From contig MU864003.1 in assembly GCA_033296885.1 (NCBI GenBank), forward strand, positions 39,832-103,831: DNA of 64,000 bases, in the 5' to 3' direction. The notes under the pieces were generated by a model. That model was not told the origin of the DNA. It saw nothing but the letters and a program-made list of their open reading frames with translations, and searched no databases. Shown here in pieces: positions 32,801-46,800 of the stretch (its first letter is position 1; each line of letters opens with the position of its first letter). The stretch is from Triangularia verruculosa. Taxonomy: Eukaryota > Ascomycota > Sordariomycetes > Sordariales > Podosporaceae. The position numbers were made by a program, and so were the translations under genes.

Positions 32801-35800
32801 CGGTACAGCCGACAGGCTCTCCTGGACAACAAAGGAGGATCATGAAATCCCGACCGCCCAACGCCGCCGCCCAGGGGAAATGAAAGGGGCGGTCGACGAC
32901 CATGGTCCTCCATCTGTCCCCAGCAGACACAAAATATCGATATTGCGTCTGCCGCACCGAGGGAAGGGCCGGGGCTTCGGTCTTCGGTCCTTCGGTGATT
33001 ATTTTCAGTCATCCTTCTCAGCGGTCAGTCGGTGCCCTCTCCCCCCAATACGTAGTCCTGCCTAGATAGGTTCCTTTTCTGAATCCGTCACCTGTGCCTT
33101 TGGAGGATGGCTCATGCCCCGTTTGCTTTCCTACGGTCCGACAGTAACCTATCGGTGAAAAATGTGATCAACTCAACGGACTGAGGACCTCCCAGTTAGT
33201 GAAACCGCCGGAGCATACTCCGGGCTAGCAACGCTCCGTCCCTGTTCCGTGTATACTGACTCGTTTGAATCCTCCATGCCTGTCCACCGCATCTCTACTC
33301 CGTACCGTGCACGACCTCATCCCGGCCGCCATATCGCCTTCACCGAAGATGTGTCACAAGTCTCCACGTGCCATTGACAGCGGACCCCGCTCCCCCAGAT
33401 GGTAGCTGCTCAAGGGTGGAATATCCACGGCCGACCGAATAGGCAAAAGATCGATCAATTGTGTGTTTCAGCTTTGATCACCCTCCCAGCGAGTAGGATC
33501 GAGGATCCTTTCTCTTTCTGACCTCTTTTCTTTTCCCCTTTTCAGCACCCCGATCATACGCCGTAGCGTGTTGTCGGGTTCTAGATAGCATTTAATTACC
33601 CACGATAGAGATTGGACAATCAGCGGTAGACGAGGGTGCTCCTCAGCTTTTGGATTCTGACCGTTTGAGATTGAATCATGTAGCATTCATTCATCATTGG
33701 ATGATGATCATCTCTCTAGCCTCTCCATTGCCAATGCTGCTCAGAACCGCCGCGCAGCCGCGAGCAAGGCATTGAAGCTGACAACCAGACAAGGGCCTTT
33801 CCATCACCATCGGCCATCCATACATACACCCATTAGTTCATGCTCGGGGGGGGGTCAGCCGCCAGTCCTGCGCAGTCCGGTTGGCTTACCATCCCAAACA
33901 GGAAGGTATGTCAAGCCCGTCCACGCCCACAGCCTACGCAGTTTCAACGGGAATTGAAGGGAACAAAAAAAAAAAAGGTGGGCGGTCTGGAGTGTGTGCT
34001 GTGCAGTGTACTGTGTAGGTAGTGTAGCCTCGCATCTCAGCCAGCCTGCCGGCGGCGTTAGGCGTTAGGTATGCAGGCACAGCAGCAGACTGAAGGGAAG
34101 TCCATATGAGGGGTTGAGGGGTTGTATTCGGCCACTTTGGCTGAGGAGGGAAGGACGGGAGGTGAGTTTGTTCGCCACTTCCTACCCTGGGGCGATGAGG
34201 CTGGATGAAAGATGTGTAGATTTGGAACACGTGTGACCGGCCTACCTCCATCAGGTAGATAATCTTCGACACCGCCCATCTGCCGCCCCAGATTGCAGCT
34301 GAGTCTGGTAAGGTGTGGTGGTGTCGGTGGTGTGCAAGTTGCGTGTCCATGGCACATGAATGGACATGACGGGAGACCAGGTGTGTGAAGGGTAGTGAGC
34401 ACCATCGAATGAGAGGTGCAGAAACGAAAAGTGCAAATCTTGTATGCTACATAGCTACAAGCTGTGTGAATGCACACAATGAGGTAAGCGGGTTGAATAG
34501 GTACGGCCCCAAGTACTAGTGTGGGTAGTATACGGTTTTGTAGGCTGTAGGTATGTGGCTGGCTCATTACGGACGGAGTTCAGAGGTACGGGGGTACTCC
34601 TCGGACTCAGTACTGTGCCAGCACCTATCGTGGTAGTATCATGAGATGTGAAAGCGGGATTCAGAACTGTCAACACGAGATAAATAATATCCGGCGTGCT
34701 AAAGTCCAGGAATATCTCATGTCGGTTCTGCACAAGACGAAATTCAGGGTCTTTCATGCACAGATCCGCCGAGCTGACATTGACAGGACGGTATGGGATT
34801 TTGAGCCAGAAAGTATGGCATTTGAGAAACCGGTTCTCGAGTGGCGGGGGGATAGAGGCTGAAAATACACTGTGTAGACCCTAAAAAAAAAGAAAAACCC
34901 ACGATAGTCTCGTTAGCAAGCACAACGTGCCCAACCGGACGAATCCCCTTCCCAGGACTGAGCCGCAGGAAAATGAGGCACAGTGGTGTCGTGATAGCGT
35001 ACCCCAGGAAATGGAGGCCAGCATGTGCGGTAAATTACAATATGTTGGGCTTGGTTCCGATGAGATCATCAGTTGTTTCAGATTCTGCCCGGGTCGTTCT
35101 GGGCGCTGCGCCGCAGTGGATCAGAGAGTAACGGTGTGATGGAACTGTGTGTTTGTTGAGCTTTTTTAACGTAAATAAACCATGTAGAAAAAATATCCTT
35201 TACTGACTTGTATGTGCTTAGCCGTGGGGTGATGCTGCGATGCAACTGCGGTCTTTTCGACAGCTATCCCGCGGATGTCGTTGCTGTCCTCGAGCATGCA
35301 CAAGCAACATAGCGTGCAGGAGCTGTCAGGAACAACAGGACAACAACTTGTCGCCGAGGTGAAAGGTGTTCGAGCATCTGAAGTCAAAGTGTCATCTGAA
35401 TCTTCAAAGGCCAAAAAAGCCAAGGACCCTGGATGTGAGAGGTGGGGCGAACGGAGCAAGGACATGGCCTTCGGAATGAGGGGGATGCCAGGATCAAGGT
35501 GCGCTAAGACACCATCTCCCTGTCTCTGGTTTTCTCTGAAGGAATTTTCGATTGAGGATGGAGCTGTTTTCACAGGCTCCAAAACTCCCAAACAACATAC
35601 CCACCTCTCCTGGATCCAGCGGTGGTGAAAAACCAGCGGATGACAACGACTAAACTACACTACTGACTGACATGACTCTGAAGCGTTTTGCGTCCCTTCA
35701 GAAACGGTGTGGTCTCGCCCGAGCTGGTTAGTGGCTCAAGTGGGGCCGCCTCTCCGTTAGTGGACCAGAAGTACATTACATAATTGTTAGTGACGTCACA

Positions 35801-36640
35801 GGCTAACAGCATTGAATCAACGTCGTCTTTCTGTGATATTTGGACCTCTCTTTTTGTTGTTACCGCTTCCAGCGGCGGTCTCCAAATGCAAATATCACGG
35901 CGCAGAGTGGCGCCATCATGTCATGGCTGTTGACCGAATTCGATATTACTGTGATCCGAGGCCTTACCCGCCGATAACGGTCTGGCCTGTCCTCTTTTTG
36001 GCTGTCGCTTTCCAGGTTTCCCGTGAGGTAAGACGGAAAGGGTACAGTGTGGTCTTGATATCTGGCCTGGTTTTCCCGTCGCTGGTTGGATGCGGGACAT
36101 GTGGGAGGTCGGCGAACACATCTGCTCTCCACTGTGACGGGACCCCCTCTCTCCACGGCTACTGCATTAGACTGCATTGAACTTGGCTGCTGGCTCGCCA
36201 GCTCAAACAAGCCGTTCTTTTCTGTTGGGCATGGGTATGTGGTGTTATGCAATGTGATTCTATGATCAACAGCTTCGTGTCGACCAGAAGCTGAGGTTAG
36301 CTGGAAAGAGGCTGACGGCACAGTGAGAGAGCACCCAATGCCTTGTGTGTCTGTGCCACCGGCAGCTTCCAGCTCTTTTTGAACGAAATGGAGGAGGACC
36401 CTGAAGATCCGTGGTTTGTTAGCGGGGGCATTGCTGATTGGCGGGGAATAATGCCGCGGGGGAAACTGTCGCCATCTTGCAGCCCACCATCAAGTCGTTA
36501 GGTATAGCATCCAGTGCTTGCCGAGAGGCCCATGTAGCTCTTTGTGTGCTATTTGTCGAATAATGCTACTAAAAACCGGGTCGCCGCGAGGATACTATCC
36601 AATTGCTGACCTCATTCCGCACTGCTGAAAGGGTTGTGTC

Positions 36641-36668
36641 GTGTTGTGTTGTGTTGTGTTGTGTTGTG
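36641..36668. repeat. (GTGTT)n microsatellite
   Basis: Five consecutive GTGTT units, followed by a degenerate GTGAG and preceded by related GTTGTGTC. Slippage-prone simple repeat in non-coding sequence. Confidence 0.85.
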
Positions 36669-39462
36669 AGCGCGGGATGCTTCCCAAGCTTCGATTGGGT
36701 CGCCAAAGCCAAGCCTTGCACGCCGACGTCATTTGCGGGGCCGCTCCACCAAATTGACCACCCACAAGCAGCCATTTGACTACCACGCCGTGACGTTTGA
36801 CGATGATATCAACCTCAGCTTTTTGCCAACACAGCATTGGATCCAAACAGGAATCTTGTCGTACCTACCTTTCCCAATTTGCTTTTATTGATGCCAGGCC
36901 GGCCCTCCAGCCCCTCGAGAAGCTGACTGCCCGAAGAAGGCGCAGTGTTGACAGCAACCGGGAAACCGTTGGGCTCTCCTACGCCATCGTGACACCGAGA
37001 GCTACACCTCAGTGTCTCACCCTGTGGTGGTGCTTTCCTCCGAGCCCCAGGGTCCCATCTGTCTGACCTCGCTGTGTTTGTGATGGCTGTGGGGGCCGTG
37101 TGGGTTGAGGAACTCTGCATTGGCAAGTCTCTCCGACTGCGTCATTTTGTCGAATAGGAATCCATCCTGTTCCCAGTTTTCCCCTTGAGCATCATCATCT
37201 TGCAGCCCATCGTGCCCCCCCCCTTATTTCCATGGTTCGAAGCCATGTGCATAATGGCAACGAAGCGGTCAAAATGTGGGAAGCAGCCAGTGTGGCTGTG
37301 GAAGGAAGCGAGCCGGTTGGAAACAATGGCGTATGTTGAAGACGACTTTACAGTATCGTCGCCGTCGATTAAACCCACCCTGGCCCCATCACAGACATAT
37401 TGTGATAGATGAAGGCCCTATTCACGTGTAGAGCTGTCGTGTTCGAGGCTTCTTGTTCCTTTGGTCGTGCCCCCGCTTTCTAGCCCCGGATCAGCACTGC
37501 TTGAGTGAATTCAAGCTTCTACTGGGCGATGGCCGTGCCATCGGCACTTGCCTCTGGAGGCAATGATCAGAGCCCCCTCGTCAGCCCTGGCTTGGAACCG
37601 AAGAGACTGATTTACAGATTTGAAACATAGCGTAGCCCTCAAGGTGCCCTCGACATGGTTCGCTATCTTTCCTCTTTGGTCAAGTGAGGAAGTTTGTAGC
37701 TGGCCTGAAGTATCTTATTCGCCTCCTTCCTGTTCCCCTTTGCGCCAATGTGTTCGCCTCAACGTAAGGTGTCAATATAGGGCTCCACGTCTTTGCCTGG
37801 TTGCCTTGCTGGGAACTCTTGGGCACCAGTTCCTGCCGGCAATGATGTGGAGGACCGAACTAGGTTGGCACCACGCCGGAGGGAGGGCGATGATCCCCTT
37901 CCGGTTCCGGCTCTCTTCGTTCCCTCCGTGGCCCACCTTGCCGCCGTCCTGCTTCGACTGGTCCGAGGGACGGGAGATTTGGGATGACACGTGTATGTGT
38001 CGATATCTATGTAGTTGTTGTTCAGTGCGTGTCATGGAGGGGAGGGAAGGAGGGCCCAATTACCAGGAAAATATGGTAGTTGGAAGGCGGCGTACAAGAC
38101 AGGGCGGCGAGTCCCCTCCACCACTTTGCAGCAGTACAAGATAGAGTGGATCGTCGGTACTGCAGTAGGAACGTTGCCGTGACGGCAGGCGGGTAGAGAA
38201 AAGGTCAGACAGGACCAGGCAAGATGCCTCTTGTCGATCGCGCGCCCCGAGTCAACCAACCAAGGTGGCTTCATCGGGGCGGCGGCCGTTTTCGAGGACT
38301 TTTCCTGGCTTCCTCATCCTCCTTGCGTCTGCGTCTTTGCTGTTCCATCGGGGTGGACACTCTGTTCGTGCGGGTACACGCAGAGAACCATGCTGACATG
38401 TTTTTTGCATGGTTGCGTGTATCGGGTGCGGGGCGTCGCAGTTGTTCCGGGTCAGACAAAATCTGCGGTGCCTGTCGGGTGGGCTTGTCGATTGGGGAAG
38501 ACAATTGTCCTGAAACTGCGTCCAGATGAAGTGTGGGTAAAGGGACTTGACGATCTTACCAATGGTATATTGAAAACAATCAAGTAAGGTGCGGAGAATA
38601 AACAACGAGCACATTTTGTCTGTGGTTGAGTGTTGCAGCCATTGTCGGGGTTACGTTGGCAAATGATCTCGATAGCGTAGGTACATGGGACCCTGAATTG
38701 ACTTTGGGTTGGGCAGAAAACAAGACTTGGTGTCTTGGGGTCGGACTTCGGAAACAATGAAAGTGCATGGTAGATGATTCATCTGTTTGTTTTTTTAGTT
38801 GCCACGTCGTACAGAAAGCTGTCGAGCGAGGCAGGGTCTTGGGACCACGTGGTGTGCTAATAGTACATGATTATGTTTAGGTAGGTGTGTAAGTATGTAT
38901 GTGTGTATGTCTCTTCCCCCCTCCCTGCCTTCCCGCAGACCGTCCGTCCACCCAACGTACAACAAGGTCAGGGAGAGAAAGAATGATAGTGATTCCGCCG
39001 CCCCTTCTCTGCGTTCGTCCCTCATCGCTAGGGAAAAAAAATATCTACCATGTCGTGCCAGGGTACATCTCGTGTATGTTGTGTCCCAAACCCAAGAGAC
39101 TAAACCTCCGACGACCCACGCCGTCCGCTCCAGATCCGTTTTGTGACAATGTAAAAGAAAATCGTAGTGTGGCACGCAAGCGACAGTACAGAAGGGCCAA
39201 TGCAGCTTGCTGCATGCCTTGATGGAAAAAACTGAAATCTCTCAAAACCACAAGCCGGTAACGCCGATGCATGAGGGTATCGTCCAAGGGAGACATCTCC
39301 TGCCTCATTTCCGGTTGGAAGATGCCGCTCTCCGCTCTTTTGACCAAAAACCAGACCCAAGAAATATGAAAACAATTAAAAAGCGATAGTGTCTCGTCGG
39401 TAGGTAAGAGAAGTATGGCGTTCGCATATGGCGGATTCGACCCCCGAAAACCCTTGTGTAGG

Positions 39463-39486
39463 ATGTGTGTGTGTGTGTGGTGTGTA
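39463..39486. repeat. GT dinucleotide repeat
   Basis: Short run of GT units interrupted once by GG. It lies about 110 bases past the stop codon of the C2H2 factor, so probably in its 3' untranslated region. Confidence 0.75.
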
Positions 39487-39595
39487 AGTGACGATAAATT
39501 ACAAGTTAATATGTCTATTGTTGAATGATTGTGATGAATGTCGTGATAGCGGAACATGGTGGCTATGAGGGGATCGTGAAGTGATGCGGATGTAT

Positions 39596-40882
39596 TTATT
39601 CTGATTGGTGATCTTCGGACCCAGTCTCTGATGGTGTCTGGGGCTCTCCTTGATTCTTGTGAACCTTTCTGTGGCGACGAAGATTGGAGACGACGGAAAA
39701 GTTGCGACCGCACCCTTCAACTTCACATTGGAACGCTGCACAGAATATTTATTAGCTCAGGTAAGAAAATTATGTGCTACGGAGAGGAAGAGTCTTACGC
39801 TTCTCGCCGGTATGGCTGTACATGTGTGTTTGCAGAGAACTTGGCCTCGTGAATCGCTTGTCACAGACCTTGCACTTGTGCTTCTTTTGTGTGCTGGAGG
39901 AAACCTTGGAGCTGAAAGATCCCATCATCGACTGCGGTGCTGGCGGTTGGCTAGACATGAGTCCCTGGGGCCTCGGGAGCGTGCGTCCAGACAGAGACTC
40001 GATATCGGACCCGGTTGTGGAGTAATCGCTCACTGAGCCATCGACGGAACCGCCATAGTAGGGGCTGAAGCCGGTAGAGGATACACTCGAGGTTGCCGAG
40101 TGAGTGGATGGGAATCCGTATGATTCGGTTGATCCTCGTTGCCTAGCACGAACATCGTAAATGTTTCGTGGTGTGTCCTGGCTGAGAGACATCATGCCGT
40201 GGCTTGCCTCGAGGGCATCCTGAAAGCTTCTCCGGTCGTCCGGTTGAAGGCCCCTGAAATCATAGTCAGATTCTGAAGTACTCTGATAATGGCCCTCTTG
40301 ACCACCAGAGTGAAGGCTCATGAGGCTGGAAGCGACTGACTGCTGTGAGTACCTCCTCGAGCTGTCTTCGGGTGCGAGCGCAGCATATGCCCCCCTCATT
40401 GGGGCCGGCGCATAACCAAGCTGATCATAAGGGGTTGGTGATGTGGCATAGGAGGCCGTGACTGGAGAGGCTGATGTCGTGTAGGCCGATGTGTCGTACG
40501 GGGCCGCCGAGGTGGTAGGGTGTTGTAACCGGTTGATGCTGAGGAGATCTTGGGACATTGGCATCAGGTCGTGCTGTCTGCTGTAGACATCCCCGGCCGA
40601 GGCCGGGAGGGAGGCATATGGCGCCATCGAGGTGCTGCCGCTGGGCCTGCTGGAATGTTGGGGGTGTTTTGAGAGGCCGTTGAGGTTGAGGTGAGGCTGG
40701 CTGGTGCCGTCCTGGCTGCTCACGTAGAGGCTTTGACTCCCACCCTGAGGGCCCGGGCCGGCTGGGGCCGACGTCGAAACCCAAGGGTTGGTGAAGTGCG
40801 GGTGGCTCGGGTAGGAAGACATGTGGTCAAAGTTTAAGGATCCGAAGCGGTGTTGGTTGTGCGTGTCTACGGTCATCGTCAT
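39596..40882 (-). CDS. flbC: FlbC-like C2H2 zinc-finger transcription factor
   Basis: Two exons, 40882-39799 and 39735-39596, with a 63-base intron (donor GTAAGA, acceptor TGTGCAG), give 407 residues. Residues 1-330 are low-complexity Ser, Pro, Tyr, Gln and Thr, as in activation regions. Two C-terminal fingers follow: C337, C340, H353, H357 (HKCKVCDKRFTRPSSLQTHM) and C365, C370, H383, H387 (CEVEGCGRNFSVVSNLRRH). The linker TGEKPF is formed across the intron. FlbC in Aspergillus, with two C-terminal C2H2 fingers, acts upstream of conidiation; the Neurospora counterpart is called FLB-3. I recognise the finger pair as this type, but a paralogous factor is possible. The start MTMTVDTHNQ at 40882 is chosen because the in-frame extension to 41128 is of leader-like composition. 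The gene sits alone between long gene-poor stretches. Confidence 0.85.
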
Positions 40883-43800
40883 GATGAGATGGAACGGCGT
40901 GTGGTGTATGGTGAGATCCCCTTTCCAAAGCGTAGATGGAAGTGAGATGCTAGTGGTGCTGATCAGGTGTGTGATTCCTTTGAGCTGGGTCGGACTCGAG
41001 AAGAAGATCGGACCACGGGCAGTCGAGAAGGACGGATCAGCGTCCTTAAGTGTCTTTGAAGGTGTCTGGGTGTATGGGGGGGTGTATGGGTGTGACAAGA
41101 GATGAGCACGGATGGCATGCGCAAGCAACAGCCCTGCGCCTGAGAGGATGGAGTTCCCAGACTGTACGCTAGGGCCAATCGCTTCTCAAGTCGTCTGAAC
41201 GTTATTGTCCCTCTTTGGTCAGCGGGACAGGTGGAGCCAGAAGCAACAAGTGACGACTGCCCGGCAGAAGGGATCTGCGCACGAAATATCCCTATGGTTA
41301 TGGGTGTTTTCCACAGGGCCCTGCCAGGGCGGGTTCAATTGGGATAAAACGAGCGGGATGGACTCCTCTGAACGGCCGTGGTCCTGGTTAGGCGCGGGGA
41401 GCAGAGGTGCTTGCTTTGAATCGGGCAAAACGAATACTCGGGCAAGCAGGATCAGCAGCCCGCGATGGTTGATGTCGGTACCTGAGGGCGTGGGATGACA
41501 GTATGGGCAAGACCACGCCTGGCTAGAAACGCTAAGTGAGCGTGGTTGCGAGACAGTCCAGAAGCGGGCCGTGACGGTGACGATCCGGTCAAATAACGGT
41601 CAAATTTTTGAGGGTAGAATTGCGTGAAGATGTGGCGGCGGTGATGGCTGCACGATACTGCTTAATGCTCTCTCTCTCTCGAACAGACCGTCTGTCAGTG
41701 CCGGCGCCGGTCTTATAGAGCAGGGCAGGGTATGGGATAGGACAGAGCAGTCAAGACGGAAGAAGGGTATGCCAAGCACAAAACAAGCAGCCCTCCACCC
41801 ACACTTAACCCACAGGGGAAAGCAATGAAGTCAATGGACAGGCCAGACGGCAGCTCGCTGTGCGTGTGCGGTGCAGCGGAGTGTGAGCCGGTGGAGGTTG
41901 CAAGGAATACGGAATCGAGGATGACCTGGCGGCAGGGGTCCAGAGGCAAAAAAAAGATGGGACCGTCTCTGCCACGACTGGGGGCCTGCGGTGGAACGGG
42001 GGACGGGGGGAGCCGGGGGACGGGGGGTAGGAGAAAGCTGTCTCTCTAGCCCCCTGCCTGCTGGCGGGGACGCCAGATATTAGACTCCAGAATTGCTTCT
42101 TTCAAGTGGCCCGCCCTGTCCCGGGTATTGTATGTACTATTTTTCAAGGCCATGATGAAAACTGGACGGCTTTGAGGCATCAATGGCTTTCGAGGTGAAG
42201 GATGACGTTCATGTTTTGGGGTGAACGGGTTCGGTCGGTGAACGGTTGGTTCAAGCTCCCACCTCAGAGAGCGTTCAAAAGAAGCCTTGTTTGTACCCAG
42301 TGTACCAGCTGCTTTCCGGTACAAGTAGTGCTGCCCTGGCGTTCCGGCCAACAGCGCCACCGATGTCTCTGTGTTTTTTGTGGACAAGCTGCGATGGGGA
42401 GGGCCTGGGAAAGCCAATCCACGTAAACCTCACTTGGCCTGCTAATTTGCTCGGCGAAATCGATTTCATTGCGCACTAGTTCTCAGTAAGCTATTTGATT
42501 CCAGGCTCGGTCTATTGCTGGCCGTGTACTCGACATGGCGAACAGAGCATGACATGACGGAAGTCGGGAGGTATGTACATGGGCGGCCGGGTAAGCAAGC
42601 AGCAAGCAGGGTGGCTTGTCCAGGCACGGAGTTGGTGGGATCGAATTCTGCGGAATTGCATGCCAGCCAGCAAAGCACAATTGGGGGATCCACCCACTCA
42701 CCGCTAGGGTTGGAGAGACTGTGCTTAGCCCGAACGGGTAATACCTCACGGCACCAGGACTGCGCACCGGCATTCAACACTGAGTTTGATGACTGTGATG
42801 CCCCGAGCATATGTTTTACAGAACGGAATGCGCACGCCTGGCCAAATTGGCAGTATTTACCCCGCCGTTCCCCTCCAACCTAGTCGGTTACATGAAAGCA
42901 GAATTGATGACGCTGGGGAACCATTCCGCCCTTGACAGTGGTGGCGGCGGCGGAAGGTGCGGAGACAGCAAGGGTGTTAAAGCGGGGCATCAAACTGCCG
43001 CCGCCCCGTTTTGTGTGCCGTTGCTTGCCTTCTCTCTTCTTTCATTCTTAGCACCAGTGACGTCCTCTTGTTGAACCCTCGTCAGTCTTTATTATCAATC
43101 TCGCTGGAATGGAGAATGTTCAGACCCTGTGTTTCAGTGCTAAACGATGCGATTTAGGGGGTCGTTATCTCATTCCAAGGGGACCCGTCAGACGTGACAT
43201 CACCGGCCCCGCCGTTTACCAGAGTTGCCCAAGGGATGAGGCTAAAGGTTACATGCTTCGCTTTGGATGACGATGTTCATCTCAACCAGCATCAGCCACC
43301 TACCCAGCACAGACAGCGTTCCAGAAACGGTCCAAAACGGACTCGATGTGCCCTAAGCTCTACAGGACACCGAGGATCCAGTTTTCCACCTGGGCCCTGG
43401 GCTGGTGCCGGAATTTCACCGCACCCTGGTCATCATGTCTCAATGCTTGGGAATGACTGACGGGTTTCGGACGGCGTCGATGCCTTCAACGCTATGGCTT
43501 TCGCAGAGAAGGAACCAACCGACAGAAACCATCTACAGGAACCCTGAGCGCTTGGTTGTTGAGCAACCATCCTCGAGGAACCCGCGCAACATTACAATTT
43601 GCCGAGACATCTGAGTCGTCGGGACGTGCTCGAGATGCTTCGTCACGGCCCTGATACCAGACAGCCTTTTTGTTGTCACAGTCCTTGGACAAAACCACGT
43701 AACCAGCACCGCAACATTCAAGAGGCTTGGCCCGCGCTTGTAGCGGTAGAACGACTGCTCCAGCTGTTGCTTTCCTCTCCCCCTTTCCCTGTTTTGGGAT

Positions 43801-46800
43801 GATGGCTTACTGCCCCCGCCAGTTGGGCTGCGTTCCCGGCGACTAGCTCATGAATTACAACCCCACCACCACCATACACCGGCCACTCACCGCAAGAGGG
43901 CCGGGAATAACCACTATGAGCACGAAGCCGTCAGCCATCGTCACTTTCCTCCTAACAAGCGGGGTGAGCAGGGGTTACAGGCTCAACTGGCGTCTCTCCC
44001 ACTCTGCTCCCCTGCAAGTCAGCGGCAGCTGTGGCCAATGACGGCACATCGGATGGGGCTTGAAGCCCTGATACCCCCATCAACAGTCAGCGGCCATCCT
44101 TCCCTCACCCTCCATCCTGACACCGCCAGTTGGCAGCGGGAGGGAAGCTCGGGATGGCGAAACCACGACTCTGGAGAGACACTCACTCTGAGGTGGTCGG
44201 CTGTTGTAAGTTTCAGCCTTGGGAGTGGCATTCGCCTCTGACCGCAGCGCGACAATTTTGCCGGTTACTACAGAACTTTGATGGGACGCGGCTGAATATA
44301 TGATAATCCTACTTTAGACGACCTTCAGCCTCCTCTCTCCACCGACCTCTTGTCGATGCAGCAAACCACTTGGAGGAGCTGAGGTGGACCAATGCAACAC
44401 CGGCGTGTTGATGACAAGGACAGAAGAAGAAAACTCCCTTCGAGTCCCTTGATGGCTTGTGTGGCCCGCAACTGCATCTCAAAAATTTGTGCAGTGCTGT
44501 TCTTTCCCGATTCGGGCTGCCCGGAGTCCATGGTTTCCAATGATGTCCAGGCTCAAAAGACACATCGCACTTGGATCTGGGCTATCAGCCAATAGCAGCA
44601 CCAACTTTCGAACAGAGAAAAGAGGACTGGCTTGTCCAAATCAGTCTCTTGGCGTCGATCGTCTTCAAGTGGCTTGCATGAAAGAGGCGGGCTCTGCTAT
44701 CTTCGCTGTGGTCGGGAGGTCAAAGCCGGTTCCCCCACGATACCAGCCTATTCTGCTCGGTCTCCTAACCGAGGGTCATCAGTAGAACATGCAGACAACT
44801 TACCCAGGACCTGCTGCCATTCCTATCAAGAATTTGTGCTGTTTCTGGTACAGTTGAGGCGATCATCCGGTTCCAGATGTTCACATATGAACCCTGTCCT
44901 TGGAAAGTGGGCGATCGCTGGGACTAAACCGAACTCGGCCACACGAAACACAACTTCCCCGGCGCCCCTTGCTGTAGAAGTGGTTAGGTCGGCGATGTCG
45001 ACTGTGAGGTTGTGGCTTGAAGACAGATTCAGCATGCTCAAATTTCTGGTCGACAATTGCGTCAAATTAGCAAGCTGCAGTTGTCAGGGACCCCGGCCGG
45101 ATTCTACAAGGACGGAGATGTCTCGGAGCTTTCCACGTTGGCTGAACTGGCAAGATGTTTGAGAGGGTATTCATCCAATAATGCGAAAACATCACCCTCA
45201 CATGACTCTGCAGAGAGCTTTAGTGTATGTAGGCCGGTGCAGCATATTGACAGCCGGTGGATGAGGACTCTGTTCGGCTTCACATGACGGGTGATAGTCA
45301 GGAACCCCAGATGCGGATCAGGAACGACTGTTGCCACAATATGCAACGGTTTTGATCGTCAGCAGCTCCTTACAATGCTGAAGATCAGCATCACGTGGCC
45401 TAGCTGGCATCTCTGTGAAGTGGCGTTTGAGATTTCCCGTGCCTGGGTTCGAGAAATGACAAGGTTGCCATTGTCAAGAGCCGACAACGGGAGGGAGACC
45501 CGGGTCGTGATGGACTTGCCTGCGGATGCTGTCGGGGACGAGAAGGTCACATTCGGGGACTTCGGCTCCAGGATCCAGGCATGTTTCCCCGCGGAGAAGG
45601 GCAAATGTACAGCGATGTCAGGCAGGACAGTTTGTTCCGCATACGAGAAACTCATAAAAATGTGTGTGTAAAACAAAATTGGCAGGAGCATGCGGTGGAG
45701 GTATGGGAGCAAGTGACTTCTGACGGGAAAACTCACGGGCCAGGATCTACAAGCAAGGGGCCGTTACAGATTCGACAGGGCCCCTCAAAACGGAAAAGGT
45801 GGGTGGGGCTTCTTGGGTGCCAGCTCCCACCCACATAACCGCCACCACTCATTCACTTTATTAGCCCACAGACAAACCTGACCCGGATGCTAAACCGCAA
45901 CCAAGGGGTCGGCACTGACAGCCTCGCATGGACAATGCAGCTGGCTGAATGAAATTACAGCGAAGAAGAGCCGTCTGGCACACGAACAAACAAAGCATCA
46001 CGAGGTTGGGTGCGCTTGTTCATGTCTTGGCGGCTTCTCCCACTCCAATGAGACGCGAGGCCGTAAGCTGGCGCAGAATTTCAAGACCAGCTGTTGAATC
46101 ACAGCGGACATCTACATACCGCAACTCGAAGCCACATCTCCACCAGAAACGGACACGCTAGTCTAGGTCTGTTCACTGGAGCATTTTCAGATGGCGCACA
46201 AAGATCAGCCGCCGTTGAAGCCCGAGCGAAACATGGGGAAATCACGATGTCGAGATGCGATGATGGTATCTATGCTTTGCAACTTCAACGTTACAGCACC
46301 CTTGAACATTGCTTTCGAATCCCAGGAGCAACACTTCAGGTTCAGTTGTTCCTGCTCGACTGGAACAACACCATTTCAGTTGTAAATGATAGCTGACCTT
46401 GGCATCGCCGCTATGACAACTCTCTCCATTATGTACTCGGTAAAACGGCGCCCTGGAACGGGCCGCGGCCAGCAGTCGCGCTTGCGGGGTTGCACAAGCT
46501 ATTGCCCCTGACGATAAGACTCTTGACGGATAAACATATTTTTGGGGGGGAATACAGGATGAAGGAGATTTGTTGAGGTTATGTCAAAGGAAACGGAAGT
46601 TAAGCGCGGCTCCGAATCTCCAACCGCGCTCTCGGCTTCACGATACAGACTGTCAACAGTGACAGCACATCCGGCTAGCTCCGCGAACGGGATCTCGCAA
46701 GGGCTTGGCATCTCGAAGTGGTCGCCGTTCATCTAAACTTTGTCCCGAACGCCATCCAAACGCCTTTCTGCATCAAGCCGCCCCAATTCGGCCCTTCGAC

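Larger units (their letters stand above)
29837..39595. other. Gene-poor region of about 9.8 kb
   Basis: After the SF3B1 3' end no open frame is recognisable, and frames overlap on both strands. Degenerate GGGTAAT-type repeats lie at about 30233-30297. Isolated donor-like sites (for example GGTAAGTCTTG near 32388 and GGTATGTCAAG near 33905) did not join into a gene. GTGTT and GT microsatellites occur at 36641 and about 39463. The end of the region is the 3' side of the C2H2 factor gene. Long untranslated or non-coding transcripts are possible but cannot be shown. Confidence 0.5.

Noticed and set aside
40883..41128. In-frame 82-codon N-terminal extension of the FlbC-like protein
   Set aside because: Composition is leader-like and unlike the rest. 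A better start, MTMTVDTHNQ, lies downstream at 40882.
42230..42265. GGTTCAAGCTCCCACC, resembling a tRNA B box
   Set aside because: No A box or foldable acceptor and anticodon stems at the right distance.
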